From Dipteris shenzhenensis (Eukaryota > Polypodiophyta > Polypodiopsida > Gleicheniales): 64,000 nucleotides of DNA. Numbering within the stretch: position 1 is the stretch's first letter; every line of letters starts with the position of its first letter. A program made the translations under genes and the position numbers. Under the pieces are notes generated by a model. It made no database searches. It was not told the origin of the DNA and saw only the letters and a list, made by a program, of their open reading frames with translations. The stretch lies in the NCBI GenBank assembly GCA_047967505.1, contig CM106539.1; one strand, 5' to 3'. Of the stretch, positions 42,480 to 53,117 are shown piece by piece.

Positions 42480-43760
42480 GAAACTTATTGTTTAAAAAAT
42501 CTAAATTCATGGAACTCTGAAATCCAACATTGGTTTCCACTTGGCACAAACGCCGAATGTTTGGAGCTGTCTTCCAAAACAATCCTCACGCTGTCAAGTG
42601 TTTCTATCAGCACTGCTCCAATCAGATTCATTTTTTTGACTCTATAAGGCCCTTGGCCTAGGTATTTGGGCTTTCCCTTGTGGATCTCGGCATTGTAAGT
42701 AGGACTAGTTTGCCTTCTTTGATGTCTTTATCTTTAAGGTTTCTATCAAACCATGCCTTCCTTTGTCTTTTTTATGTTGTCATGGCATGGTAGGCGACTA
42801 ACCTAGTCTTTGTATGCTTTTCCAACTGAATGAGTCTTTCTTTGAGTGACTCATGATCACCATGCGTTCTTGTATTGCAATTCATAGACTTGGTATGACA
42901 AATTCTAGTGGGACCACTTCCTCAAGGCCGTACACCAATTGAAAAGGTGTAAATCATGTATTGACCTTGAGCATGGTTTGATATGCCCATAAGATTGCAT
43001 TAAGTTTTTCCGCCCATTCAAATCTCTTGGGTTCCACTCTCTTGGTGAGGACAATACACAGTATTTTGTTGGTGACTCAGCTTGTCCATTGCCTTGGGGA
43101 TAGTAGGGTGTGCTTTTTCTATGGATAACCATAAAGCCAAAAAAAAGTTCCTTGATTACCTCATTGACAGAATGCGTGTCTCTATCTGGCACAATTTCAA
43201 TTGGTCACCCAAATCATGTAATTACATTTTCATACAAGATCTTTGATGTGCTTTTGGCATATGCTTTTCTTACTACTTTAGCTTCAACCCACTTCATGAA
43301 ATAGTCCTTGGCCACAATGATGTAGCATGCTTGTGTTCCCTTTGTGGATGGATGTATGGGGCCCACAAATTCAATCCCCCATTATTCAAATGGTCGTTGA
43401 GTAGTTACTGTTGTCAGGGGGTTCAATTTTTCTTTGGCATAAATCACAGCTCTTGACATAGTTGTAAGCATCTGCCCAAAGTGCAGGCCACCACTATTCT
43501 GCCAAAAGGATTTTTCTTGCTGTTGCTTCACCTTGAAAGTGTCCTCCTGCTATGCCTTCATGGACTTCTCTTAATATTGGCATGATTTCATCTGGTATTA
43601 CACATCTCCTTAGAATTTGATCTTTGCCCATCTTGGATAGTTGTCTTGCAATTAGTTGATAGGAGGGAGCTTTTAGAAATAATTTCCTAACATCCTTTGG
43701 TTTCATTTTAGGAGGTGGGCATCCATACATTAGGTATCTAATGATGTCTATACACTAGTT
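42480..43760 (-). pseudogene. pol: Gypsy integrase
   Basis: 43730-43494 gives the H2C2 finger approach (RRCVIPDEI, ILREVHEGIAGGHF, TARKILLAE). The core follows over several frames: WGIEFVGPIHPSTKG, where the first catalytic Asp (WGIDFVGP) is Glu, VPDRDTHSVNE for the second Asp, and STPYYPQGNGQAES with the Glu kept. The C-terminal part, GQGPYRVKKMNLIGAV, runs to about 42500. Confidence 0.88.
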
Positions 43761-45260
43761 GGGAACAACATCAATTTGAAACAAAGTAGCATTTGGCAGG
43801 CCATCTTCTATTACTTTTGACTCTCCTCCTGTCATGAAGCATGACATATGATCTGCAACGTAGTGCTGATCTCCTTTCCTTACCACTATTTTGAAATTGA
43901 ATTCTTGGAGTGGCAGAAGTGATCTAGTGATTCGACCGACGGTACATGGTCAATTCACACGATACAATAGGGCTTGGTGATCTGTGTAAAATACAAAGTC
44001 AATGGCCAATAAATAATGTCAAAATTTCTTCACACTGTAGATCATCGCTAAGGCTTCTCTTTCAGTGGTAATGTAATTGATGCATCATTCAACTACTTTC
44101 TTGCAAAGTAGATTGGGTAGTCTATGTTGTATTTTCGAGGTTGACATAACACACTTCCCACTGCATAGTTGGAACCATCAGTATATGGATGAAATTATAT
44201 TTCCGAATATAGAGCCATTAGTATTGGAACTGTGATCATTCTCCACTTGAGGGTTTCATAGGATTTCTCACATTCTTCTGTCCAGATGAATTTTATGAGT
44301 AGTATATAGGGGCCTTGCAATCATGGCATATCTAAGTACGAACCTTCTATAGCATTCGGCATGGCCCATGAATACTTGGACACCCCTAGAACTTTGTGAT
44401 GAGGGAAGCTCCATGATTATCTTGATTTTTTCCATGTCAGTAGCAATCCCGTGTCAAGAGACCATGTGTCCCAAGACTACCCCATGTGCGACAAAAAATT
44501 GGCATTTGAGAGTGTTGAAGGAGATTCCATATTCCCTGCATTTTTTAAGCACATCTTCAAGACATTTTAAGTGATCCTTTTTTGCTTGAATGTATGCACA
44601 AGTCATCGAGAAATACTTGTATAAATCTGTTCAGGAATGACCCTTTGAAAAGTGGATGGGGCATGGCATAGTCCCAAATGGCATGACTCTGTAAGCAAAA
44701 ATTCCCCATTCAGTGGCAAAGGCTGTCTTCGCTTGATCTTTAGGAGCAATATGGACCTAGTTGTACTTGCTGAACCCATCCAAGAAGCTATACACTTTAG
44801 ACCCAGCTACCCATCCTAAAATTGTTTCAGTCAATGGTAGGGGGTAGTGATATCTGATTGTTGCAGCATTGACATTATTGAGATTCACACATATCCTTAG
44901 CTTCTTGTTCTTTTTAGGCACAATCACAATACGTGACACCTAATTGGTGTCTTGGATTTCATAAATGAAAGTGGCATCCAATAAATTTTCTAGTTCGTCA
45001 TAGACATGGGTGCCATACTTTGGATTTGTCATGTAGGGTCTACATACTTTAGGTTTGGATCCTTCGCTAATTGGTATCGTATGTATTGGAACTTCAAGGG
45101 AAATCCCTTTCATTTCTTTGTAAGACTAGGCCATACAATGTGGATATTCCATTAGCAATGCTTTTAGTTCTTGTTCTTCCTCTTGAGTGAGTTGTTCCCC
45201 GATGTACACATGCTTTTCCTCTTCTCCTTCCAAGGCAAGATCCAATTTTTTGGTCTTGGT
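43761..45260 (-). pseudogene. pol: Gypsy reverse transcriptase and RNase H
   Basis: RT motifs: ELENLLDATFIYEI, SRIVIVPKKNKKLRICVNLNN, YPLPLTETIL, KVYSFLDGFSKYN, KTAFATEWGIFAYRVMPFG and a degraded catalytic block IQVFLDDLCIHS (normally YxDD; here FLDD). RNase H follows with poorer conservation (FIHILMVPTMQWEV). Several stops and frameshifts. Confidence 0.85.
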
Positions 45261-46850
45261 TGTCCTTCATAAACTAGGGTTTCCATGAGGCTATGTGTTT
45301 CTTTAAGCTATGATTCCCTAACTGGCCCCTGGTATAATTTTTAAAGTAGTCAGGTACTTCCCTAAGGCTTTCATAGCATTGTGAGGTTCTTGCCTGACTA
45401 TTCGTGCTACTCATTGCTATGGAGGAGTCTTGATCCGTTGAATCCATGCTTTCAGAATCTTGCTTTTCTTTTGTGTATACTGTCCACCTCATACTTCATC
45501 CGCACATTGTGTTTGAACTTGCGAAACCTCTTGCTTTGGAAGACGGGCACTTGATTCTCAATGGGTATTTTGTCTTCAATGAGTGGTCCTTTTGTTGTGC
45601 AAACACCCTCAAGGCCCTTTGGGTCCCATTGTAATTTTGGTGGTTCTGGTGCTTGGGTAGGCTTGGTTAAGTATAGCTCCACCAATCTATCTTGCATCCT
45701 TTCAAACTCATTGAAGTGTTCCACCATAGCCTTCTGGCATTGCACACCCTCTTTCTTCTTCCTTGACCATCTGCAATTTGTTTCTACCGGAGGGTCTAAC
45801 TTTGGAAACTCTACTACCATTAATGCGTGAAGGATGGCCAACTCATTATCAAAGATTTGACCTTCTAGTGTAGCATTCTCCACTTTTGTTTGTAGATCCC
45901 AATCAAAATCTTCACCATAGCCTTCCATGATGGCCTCTTCACGATCACTATCCCATTCTATGCCTGCCATGAAGATAGATACATCCACTTCCTTTGATTC
46001 TTCATCCCAGATTGGTGGCTCTAGTTATGCATCCACATCTTGCAACATTGGATGTGTTGCTTTACAATTATTGATTATGTCCAATGCCTTTATCCAATTG
46101 TTGATGTCACTTTGTGTATCACCTTCTGTGGGTTTGAGTTCAAGCGATGTGTGACTGGTGGATGTGGTGGAAGAAGTGTCATCAATATTCGTGGGTATAG
46201 TGGCTTTGATTCCCCCAGTTCCCAGATTTATTTTCACAACCTATTTTGGATTATGATCCTATCGGTACCCCAATCATGGAGTACTGGTGCGACATGGTCT
46301 ACCTAACAATATCTGGTATGCAGTCCATCCTTGGGAAAGATTTAGTATGGTGAATTGTACGGTGAACTTGACTCCCGCAATTTTTGCTAGCACATTGACA
46401 ATAATTCCTAGTGGCTTCATTTTGGTGTGGTTGTCAAGGCGTATGTTACATGTGGCCTTCCTCATTGGGAGGAGGTCCCATTCTTCATAGAGATCCTTTG
46501 CGAGAATGTTTACTCCTAGCCCACCATCCACTATTGTAGGGTATTGACCGAAGGCTTTATGCTCCAATGGGATGGTTACATTTTTTATGTCAGCCCTAGA
46601 CCCAAATTTCAGTAAAATATCTCCCTTGAATTTCTCCCATATTGTAGTAAAATATCTCAATAAGATTCCAATTGGCATCGTGGCTGGGCAACTGATTAAG
46701 CTGGCTAGGGCATTGCCATCCATGTGGGAATCAGTTGCATGTAGATCCCTTGGGTTGGTGTTGGCTTCAATCACAGTGTCGATACTGTGCGATGTTGGTT
46801 CCCTGTCCTCTGTTGTTACTCTTTGGTCTGCCTCAAATCTTTCTTGTTCA
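45261..46850 (-). pseudogene. pol: Gypsy protease and pre-RT linker
   Basis: 46850-46274 contains DILLKFGSRADIKNVTI, then the aspartic protease site PTIVDGGLGVNIL and its flap-side partner TVQFTILNLSQGWTAYQILLGRP. Downstream frames 46237-46025, 45988-45452 and 45492-45274 form the long acidic linker typical of this gypsy group (MAGIEWDSDREEAIM, WDPKGLEGV). The first 30-odd residues of the open frame (46951-46853) are antisense copia LTR and do not belong to the gene. Confidence 0.85.
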
Positions 46851-47075
46851 TAGGTGCCCACAAGCACAGTTAGGTGGTGGAAGAGCCACATAGGATGATT
46901 GAGAGAATCTAGGAGCAGATTGAGGAGATGATTGTGGAGCTCTGAGGTCATCAGTGATGTCAGTGAGCATGTATGAGGTGCCTACTTAAGGACCTCACTC
47001 TTCTTCATTCTACAAGCAAGTAATGCAAGTATTCTGAGTTTGTGTCCACTCTTTGCTTTCCTTTTAGCTTTCCAA
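46851..47075 (+). repeat. Copia-3 left LTR, 5'-truncated
   Basis: Matches 48779-49005 from TAGGTGCCCACAAGCACAG to TTTCCAACA. The first part of the LTR (TGTTGGGATATC...) is absent and gypsy protease sequence abuts directly. Confidence 0.92.
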
Positions 47076-47088
47076 CATGGTATCAGAG
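47076..47088 (+). other. Copia-3 primer-binding site
   Basis: TGGTATCAGAGCC directly after CAACA of the LTR, the initiator-Met tRNA type. Confidence 0.95.
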
Positions 47089-47925
47089 CCATTTGATCCC
47101 CCTTGAGCCCATTTTTGCCACATCATCATCTTCTTCTTCTCCATTTTCCTCTTTCTTCCCAAAATCTTTGAGAGCTTGGTTCTCCACCTACAATCGACCA
47201 TTGCCCAAACCCTCTGAGCTGGAAACTCCTCTAGTATGGGCGAACTTCCACCTGCAAGCAATTGAAGAAAAAACGTCTGTGGTGGCTGCCATTCTCCAAA
47301 CAGCGAATTTCTTTTGTTGCTCAATACTCTTTGCCTGCTCTGCCATTGCCTGAGCCCTCTTAGGAGTAGATGGGCGACCTCAAGACGAAGATTTTGAGCC
47401 ATTTTTCAGGTCATTTGGTTCAGTAACGAGGGAGAAATCGTCAAAACTCAGTTTCAGCCTATAGCAACTCTCCCGGGCAAAAGTGCGCACCATTTCGTCC
47501 AACCTCTGTGCTGGACCTTCTCTGGTATATGAGCTTTCTTTTGCTTCAGAAAGCCCTCTTTTCCTTGCTTTGAAGAGTGAGCTACAAGCCCTCCAAGTTC
47601 AGCTTTTCAGTTTTGACAGTTTTGGACAAGTTTTTGAAGATGATGCTACATAAAATGCTACTCTAGCATTTTTGGTTTTTTTGAAGCTTTCAATAACTTC
47701 AGTACAAGTGTGGCTTTAGTTTTGTTTTGAATTACTAGACCTGGTTTTGATTGGAAAGTATTTATTTCACCCACTTCTATGAAGCACGTAAGAAGAAGCA
47801 TCATTGTTTGAAATTTGGTCACAAGACTTTGCTACATTAAATGCTTATATTTTGAAGCATTTCAGTTGTTATTCTAAGCTCTGTAAGAGAGAAGACACTG
47901 CCCAATACCTGGGTTAGACCCTCTC

Positions 47926-48333
47926 ATGGCTTGCTTATGCAAAATATGTGAAAAGCCAAAACGTAAAGCAATGTCTTGTTATGCTACAAAGGATGAAAAT
48001 GTCAACCTGACTTCCTTGTTGAAGATTGCCAAAACAATGGTTGCCAAAAAGGAAGCAACTACAAAGCCAGAGATCTACCCTCTCATGGCACTTTTATTTG
48101 ACTCCAAGTATAAGAAAAAGATGAAGGTCAGATACCTAAGATATGCTTCTCTACACAACTATGGAGACGACAAGATAATTGTTCTCTTGAAGGATATGAT
48201 TTTCAGATCCACTTGTTCTATCATAGTACCATCTTATAAGGCATTAGACACTGCCCATGTGGTAAGACCTTGCCTTGACATGGATATTTTGCCTCCACAA
48301 GATGAGGCATCCCATGAAGATTATGCATTTTAA
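47926..48333 (+). CDS. Hypothetical 135-residue protein inside Copia-3
   Basis: An intact frame starting MACLCKICEKPKRK and rich in Lys, followed by LKIAKTMVAKKEATTKPEIY, LFDSKYKKKMKVRYLRYAS and an acidic end (ILPPQDEASHEDYAF). There is no zinc knuckle; CLCKIC is a C-x2-C pair without a matching His/Cys. It is not a copia gag or pol piece that I recognise and may be a captured host fragment or a chance frame preserved by the element's youth. Confidence 0.4.
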   Translation: MACLCKICEKPKRKAMSCYATKDENVNLTSLLKIAKTMVAKKEATTKPEIYPLMALLFDSKYKKKMKVRYLRYASLHNYGDDKIIVLLKDMIFRSTCSIIVPSYKALDTAHVVRPCLDMDILPPQDEASHEDYAF

Positions 48334-48707
48334 TCATCTCTATGTATGCTCCAAATCTCTCTTTTTTATGTCAAGGTACTCAGCTTGGATAGTCCTCCAA
48401 AATGAATGAAATAAATTATTGTGTTTTGTGTGTTTTGTAAACACCTCTGGTCACCTTATGATGTAGGCCATGTGTATGTTTTGCTCCATGGTACCTCCTG
48501 CAGACATTGTGTGCATGTACATGCAGGGGAGATAACCATTGGAAGGTCTTTTTGTATCCCTTTTTGTTTACCTTACACCCAAGGGAACCCTTGCTAGCAT
48601 GAGAACCTAGCCATAGATTAATCCTTGACCACCATGAGATGGCATGAGAAACTATGAGACTAGATGTATCCTTGACATAGCCTGAGGCATTTCCTTGAGG
48701 GGGGGTT

Positions 48708-49005
48708 TGTTGGGATATCTCAAGGTGTATGCCTCAGGCACACCTTATGTTTCTATGTGTGAGTGCTAGAGGCACAGTTAGGTGCCCACAAGCACAGTTA
48801 GGTGGTGGAAGAGCCACATAGGATGATTGAGAGAATCTAGGAGCAGATTGAGGAGATGATTGTGGAGCTCTGAGGTCATCAGTGATGTCAGTGAGCATGT
48901 ATGAGGTGCCTACTTAAGGACCTCACTCTTCTTCATTCTACAAGCAAGTAATGCAAGTATTCTGAGTTTGTGTCCACTCTTTGCTTTCCTTTCAGCTTTC
49001 CAACA
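48708..49005 (+). repeat. Copia-3 right LTR, complete
   Basis: 298 bp, beginning TGTTGG and ending CCAACA, a perfect 6-bp terminal inverted repeat, directly after a polypurine tract. Confidence 0.93.
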
Positions 49006-49032
49006 ACGTGTACCTTCATGTTACGCCATCAT

Positions 49033-49045
49033 GTGGTATCAGAGC
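49033..49045 (+). other. Copia-4 primer-binding site
   Basis: Second TGGTATCAGAGCC in the same orientation, preceded by CATCA. Confidence 0.92.
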
Positions 49046-49717
49046 CACCATGCTCATATGAGCCGCCCTGAGGTCTCTAGAACTACACTTCTAGATTCTT
49101 CTAGATTCTTCATCTTCTTCCTCATGCTTCATTGTTCCCCCTTTCTGGTCCAGAGCTTGGAGGCACAAATTCCCAAGCTCCAGGTGACCATTTTCCAATC
49201 CCTTTCTACTGTAGCTTCCCCTCACTAGGGCACACGTCCACTCTGGAGGATTTTTGAAGCTAGTCCTCCTACAACCCATGCTAATGACTTCTCTGCCCAA
49301 TGACATTTCGATGAATTCGACCTTCAAACTCCAAATTTCCTAGAATGCTTCTAGACACTTTTGGGCGATGTTAAGATCTATCCTGTGTTCAAATATGAGC
49401 TGATATGGTCCACTGAGCAAGGAGAAAATGCAGAAAAACCAGTCAGTTTAGGAGAAAATACTGTTTTCTCAGTTGATGATGGTGCTGCTGTCCCGGGTGA
49501 TGTGACGTGCCATTTCGCTCAAGCTTGGTACTGGGTCTTCTCTAGTTGTATACCTTTCATTGCACAGCAAAAGCCCTCAAAGAGATGCTTTCATTTGGTT
49601 GAATTGCATCCGCCATTCTCAGTCTGTTGATGGAAGCTTGTAGTTTAACTAGTGAGCTTGTTTTCATTATGTTCTTCATCTTTTTCTTATATACACTGTG
49701 TGTATTTGAAAGTCAAC

Positions 49718-50784
49718 ATGCGAAGTTCTTCTAGTAGCACAAGTGAAAGCCTAGCAAAGAAATCAAACAAGTTGAAAACTACTCAGAGGCTGAAGTACAA
49801 GGTGAAGAAGACCCTAGCTAAGAGGCTTTGGGAGAAGCCAACTGGTTATGCATTTGCCAAACAACTAGGTTTTTCTAAATTTTTATCTAGCAATTTGCAT
49901 TTATATGGTGAAGGTGATTTCTTTGTTTAGAAAGACAGATTGTTTGTAAAGGGATTAGACACTTTAATTGGTAAGACCTTCCCAAATGGGCCACTAAAAC
50001 CAAGATTAACAAATTTGAGGTGAAGGTTTCCATACATGGCAAACCAAACTAAAATTTATTCTCATGAAAAAGGAAATTTGGAATATTGCTCATGGAAACA
50101 AGAAGAAACCTAATACCCGGGAAGGAGAGGCATCGTGGTTACCCAAAGATGAAAAGGCATTGGCAATAATTGCACTAGGCTTGAGTGACTCTTTTATTCA
50201 TTATATTGATAGTTGTGAAATTGCACATGCAGAATGGGCACATCTTGAGATAGTTTGTCTAGTTATCAGAGTCTTTGACCTAAAACTTGACAAGGGAGAG
50301 TCACTATCCTCTCACCTTAACTCCATGAAGAGTATCCTGACTCAACCAGCTAGCATCAAATTTAATCTTGATGATGAAATTGCCATTGCTATATTGCTTA
50401 CAAGTCTCCCTGATGAGTATGAAATTATGTTTGGTAGATATAGAAGCCTCTCTTTTGGAAGAAGAAAGAAAGATCAAGCTAAAGAATGGTTCCATCTATA
50501 GTTCCAAAGAAAGTGAAGCTTATCTAGTCAGGAACAACTTCAGAGGATCTACAAGCAAGAGCAAGATGAGGTGCAACTTTTGTGGAAAGCTTGGACACTT
50601 TGAGAAGGATTGCTACACCAAAAAGAAGATATTTTCTAACCTTGTGGGGAAGAAGTTGATAAAGAAGAAGAAGAGCATGAGGAGATTACTGCTGCTGCTC
50701 TTAATGCATTCACCACTCATGTCAGTCTTGATGAGGATGGTGACAGTTTTATTTTCTGAGCTGTTGTGTGTGATGAGTCAATAA
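49718..50784 (+). pseudogene. gag: Copia-4 gag
   Basis: Starts MRSSSSSTSESLAKKSNK; the first frame stops at 49928-49930. A shifted frame, 50064-50501, has the UBN2-type signature WLPKDEKALAIIALGLSDSF, DSCEIAHAEWAHLE and SHLNSMKSILTQ. A further shift leads to CNFCGKLGHFEKDC, a complete C-x2-C-x4-H-x4-C. After it an acidic run (EEEEHEEITAAALNAF) is read in yet another frame. Confidence 0.88.
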
Positions 50785-51025
50785 TGGTTCTCTGCCCCAT
50801 GGATAGTCCATCCTTAAATGATTGTTATGTGTGTCAGTCTTTACCTTGTCAGTCGTATGGGATCTTCCATACATATTCATTGTCAATTCTCCCAGTTGTA
50901 AACCAAGAATCCTAGAAGTGAGTCACAGGTTGGGGCCATGTGTGTTGTCACAGGTTGGTGAACAAGCCATGGAGCATCTCATGTACTATTGCCAAGGGAT
51001 GAAATCATCAATTTATGGGGGGGAT

Positions 51026-51180
51026 TGTTGGGACAATTGATGTATTGGGGTTATCCAAAGGGTACAAGGTCAGTGAGTGCTAGTGTGTGATCACATGTGT
51101 GAGTATGTGAACACCTATGTGTTTGAAGGTGTGCTTGAGTCAGGTATGATGGAGTAGGTGTGTGTCTTGTAGGTGATTGA
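51026..51180 (+). repeat. Copia-4 3' LTR, 3'-truncated
   Basis: Starts TGTTGGGACAATTGATG after the polypurine tract and ends without a CA terminus where minus-strand gypsy gag sequence starts. Confidence 0.7.
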
Positions 51181-51183
51181 GAA

Positions 51184-52547
51184 TCATGCATGCCCAACTC
51201 CAAAATCTCTGCACACAAGTTGAAATGTAATGGGGTTACCTTTGTGTGGGCATTCTGCTATTCGGTGGTTTTTCCCACATCCGAAACACTTGATGGGTGT
51301 TTGATATGTGGTTGGCCTTACTTTATTTGCATATATTGAAAGTATTTTTTTATACCTTCCATGTTTCGTACTCGTATTGCGGCTCCAGTTCTTCAAGTTA
51401 AAGTTGTTGAACTGGGACTGCTGGAGCAAGATTGGGAGGTCGGGGATACTGTGGAGGATTAGGATTTCTCAGCAATTGAGGCACTTATGTCCTCGTAGGA
51501 ATGGGGTTGAGCCTTGGCAGTTGTGCATTGGGTGCAAGTGCTAGTTGTCAGGGTACATGGGAATTGGTGCTTGTCATTATTGCTGGGGTCTGGGTTGTGC
51601 AACCCTCATATTGTAGAAATAGTTGTTCATATCATGGCCAAAAACATTGCAGATGTTGCACCATAACCATGGTGGTTGGGATACTTCTGGTGGGTTGAGT
51701 CTATTCCTTAGGATCGGACACTCATTGGCAGTGTCATTTGCCATGCAGTGTGGGCACCACACATTGTCTCTTCTTGGGTATCGTGGTGCCTGAGAGACCC
51801 ACAGCTTCTACTCTATGGCCTGCATCATTTCTTGTTTTACTTTTAAGGCCATGTCCTTCATTCAATCCTCATCGGTACGATACTTGGTGGAAGTGCTACC
51901 CTTCTTGGAATATTTGTTGTTGTGATGACTTGATTTGTTATCATCACTATTGGTGTCGAAGTCATTTTGGCCATCCTCGATGTCAATTGGAGCTTCATGA
52001 GCATTGCTTAATTGTGCATAGGTGCTGACTTTTTCATCTCTTTTTGAATGGAACTTTCCAGTCAAGAGATGGACCATGAAATTAAGTACTTATCGTTAGG
52101 ACGGGGCTCACACTTCGCTATCAATCTTTTCATTCTCCCCAACTATGTTCTACACATCTTCATATTCCCAAGTTGGAGGGCAGGGTCATCTTGTAGCCTC
52201 TCAATTTGGAACCCCCTTATACATTATTCAGATAAGAGATCCCATGTGTCTCTTTTTTCCACTAAAAGGTCTAGTTACCATTCAGAGGCCTCGTTCGTCA
52301 AGGAAATTGGAAACTGGGTTGCTTTGGTTTCATCTGATTGGTCTCCACCAGCACAACATGCTACGTCAAAGAGTTGGAGAAATCTTTCAAGATCTCCTTG
52401 TCCATTGTACTTTGGAATTTCAAGTTTGACAAAGTGTCTTCTCCCATTGTTGTGATTGTTGTTGTTGTTTTTGCTTCATCAATTGAAGAAATTGTCAGCA
52501 TCTTCACCTTCATCTACTACTACTTCATCGTGTTGTCGGTCTGCCAT
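51184..52547 (-). pseudogene. gag: Gypsy gag with zinc fingers
   Basis: Starts MADRQHDEVVVDEGEDADN at 52547. The retrotransposon-gag domain follows in a second frame: PKYNGQGDLERFLQLFDVAC, DETKATQFPISLTNEASEW, CIRGFQIERLQDDPALQLG. Then come a Ser/Asn-rich linker, CPHCMANDTANECP, CNICNVFGHDMNNYF (last Cys is Tyr), and 51429-51184 with CFGCGKNHRIAECP, one residue short between Cys and His. Several stops. Confidence 0.85.
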
Positions 52548-53041
52548 GTTGCTTGTTGAGGGAGAGAGGTTGAATGGTTGGAGAGCGTCGAGGGTACAAG
52601 AAGTTCTTGAGAATAGGTAGGTTCTAGCCTCCTTCATGATCTTAGGTGCATAAACAATGTTTAGGTGTGGCCTTTAGGTGTGTGCATGTGATGGTGAAGT
52701 CGGATTTTAATTTCGACCTTCTACAAAAATGTGCAAGCGACGGGTTGAAATCAATGCCCTATGTGAGGTGACTACCTGAGCCTAAAACGATAGCAGAAAG
52801 ATTCAAAAAAAATCTTTTAAGGTAGATTTTTACGTGGGTCAAATCTGGGTTGACCGGGGTATGATTTGGCCTTCAAAGGACCAAGATAGGAGCTCCAGAA
52901 GAAGATGTAAAAATGGGCAATTTTCAACAAAGTCTCTTCTTCTTTTCTCCTTTTAAAATAATAATAAATAAATTAAAATAAAATAATTTAAATAAATAAA
53001 TAAAATTTATATATAAATAGATAGGTTAATAAAATTTTATT

Positions 53042-53042
<1 letters not shown>
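52548..53042. other. Gypsy upstream region, no gene
   Basis: Should hold the gypsy leader and LTR, but no primer-binding site or paired LTR was found. An AT-only stretch (AATAATAAATAAATTAAAATAAAATAA) spans 52967-53010. Confidence 0.5.

Positions 53043-53080
<38 letters not shown>
53043..53080. repeat. (CT)n microsatellite
   Basis: Nineteen or so uninterrupted CT units, followed by looser CTCTCCTC repeats to 53120. Confidence 0.95.
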
Positions 53081-53083
<3 letters not shown>

Positions 53084-53117
53084 CTCCTCTCTCCTCTTTT
53101 TTCCTCTCTCTCTCTCT

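Larger units (their letters stand above)
46851..49005 (+). mobile_element. Copia-3: non-autonomous copia-type element, youngest in window
   Basis: A left LTR (46851-47075, its first ~73 bp missing), primer-binding site, 1.6-kb interior, polypurine tract TTGAGGGGGGGTT (48695-48707) and complete right LTR (48708-49005). Over the shared ~225 bp the LTRs differ by about one substitution and one 2-bp indel, so insertion was recent relative to everything around it. The interior lacks gag, protease, integrase and RT, so mobility would need enzymes from another copia. Confidence 0.88.
49006..51180 (+). mobile_element. Copia-4: gag-only copia derivative
   Basis: Follows Copia-3's right LTR after only about 27 bp, which looks like the tail of a second LTR (…ACGCCATCA). 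A second TGGTATCAGAGCC primer site comes next, then a leader, gag with intact zinc knuckle, a polypurine tract (TATGGGGGGGA, 51015-51025) and the start of a 3' LTR (TGTTGGGACAATTG from 51026), lost at about 51180 where gypsy gag begins. Protease, integrase and RT are absent: only ~430 bp separate the knuckle from the polypurine tract. Confidence 0.8.
42480..52547 (-). mobile_element. Gypsy element (Ty3), split by ~4.3 kb of copia DNA
   Basis: Minus-strand Ty3/gypsy. Gag with two zinc-finger clusters lies at 52547-51184; protease, RT, RNase H and integrase lie at 46850-42480, with integrase last as required for gypsy. The gap between gag and protease (46851-51180) is filled by two plus-strand copia elements, so the two parts are read as one interrupted element. 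No gypsy LTR could be located at either end. Multiple stops and shifts. Confidence 0.75.

Noticed and set aside
42451-42647. C-terminal part of the 42300-42647 plus-strand frame
   Set aside because: Antisense to the gypsy integrase C-terminus; only the part before about 42450 may be real.
46853-46951. N-terminal extension of the gypsy protease frame
   Set aside because: This part is antisense to the Copia-3 LTR, proved by its second copy at 48779-48880.
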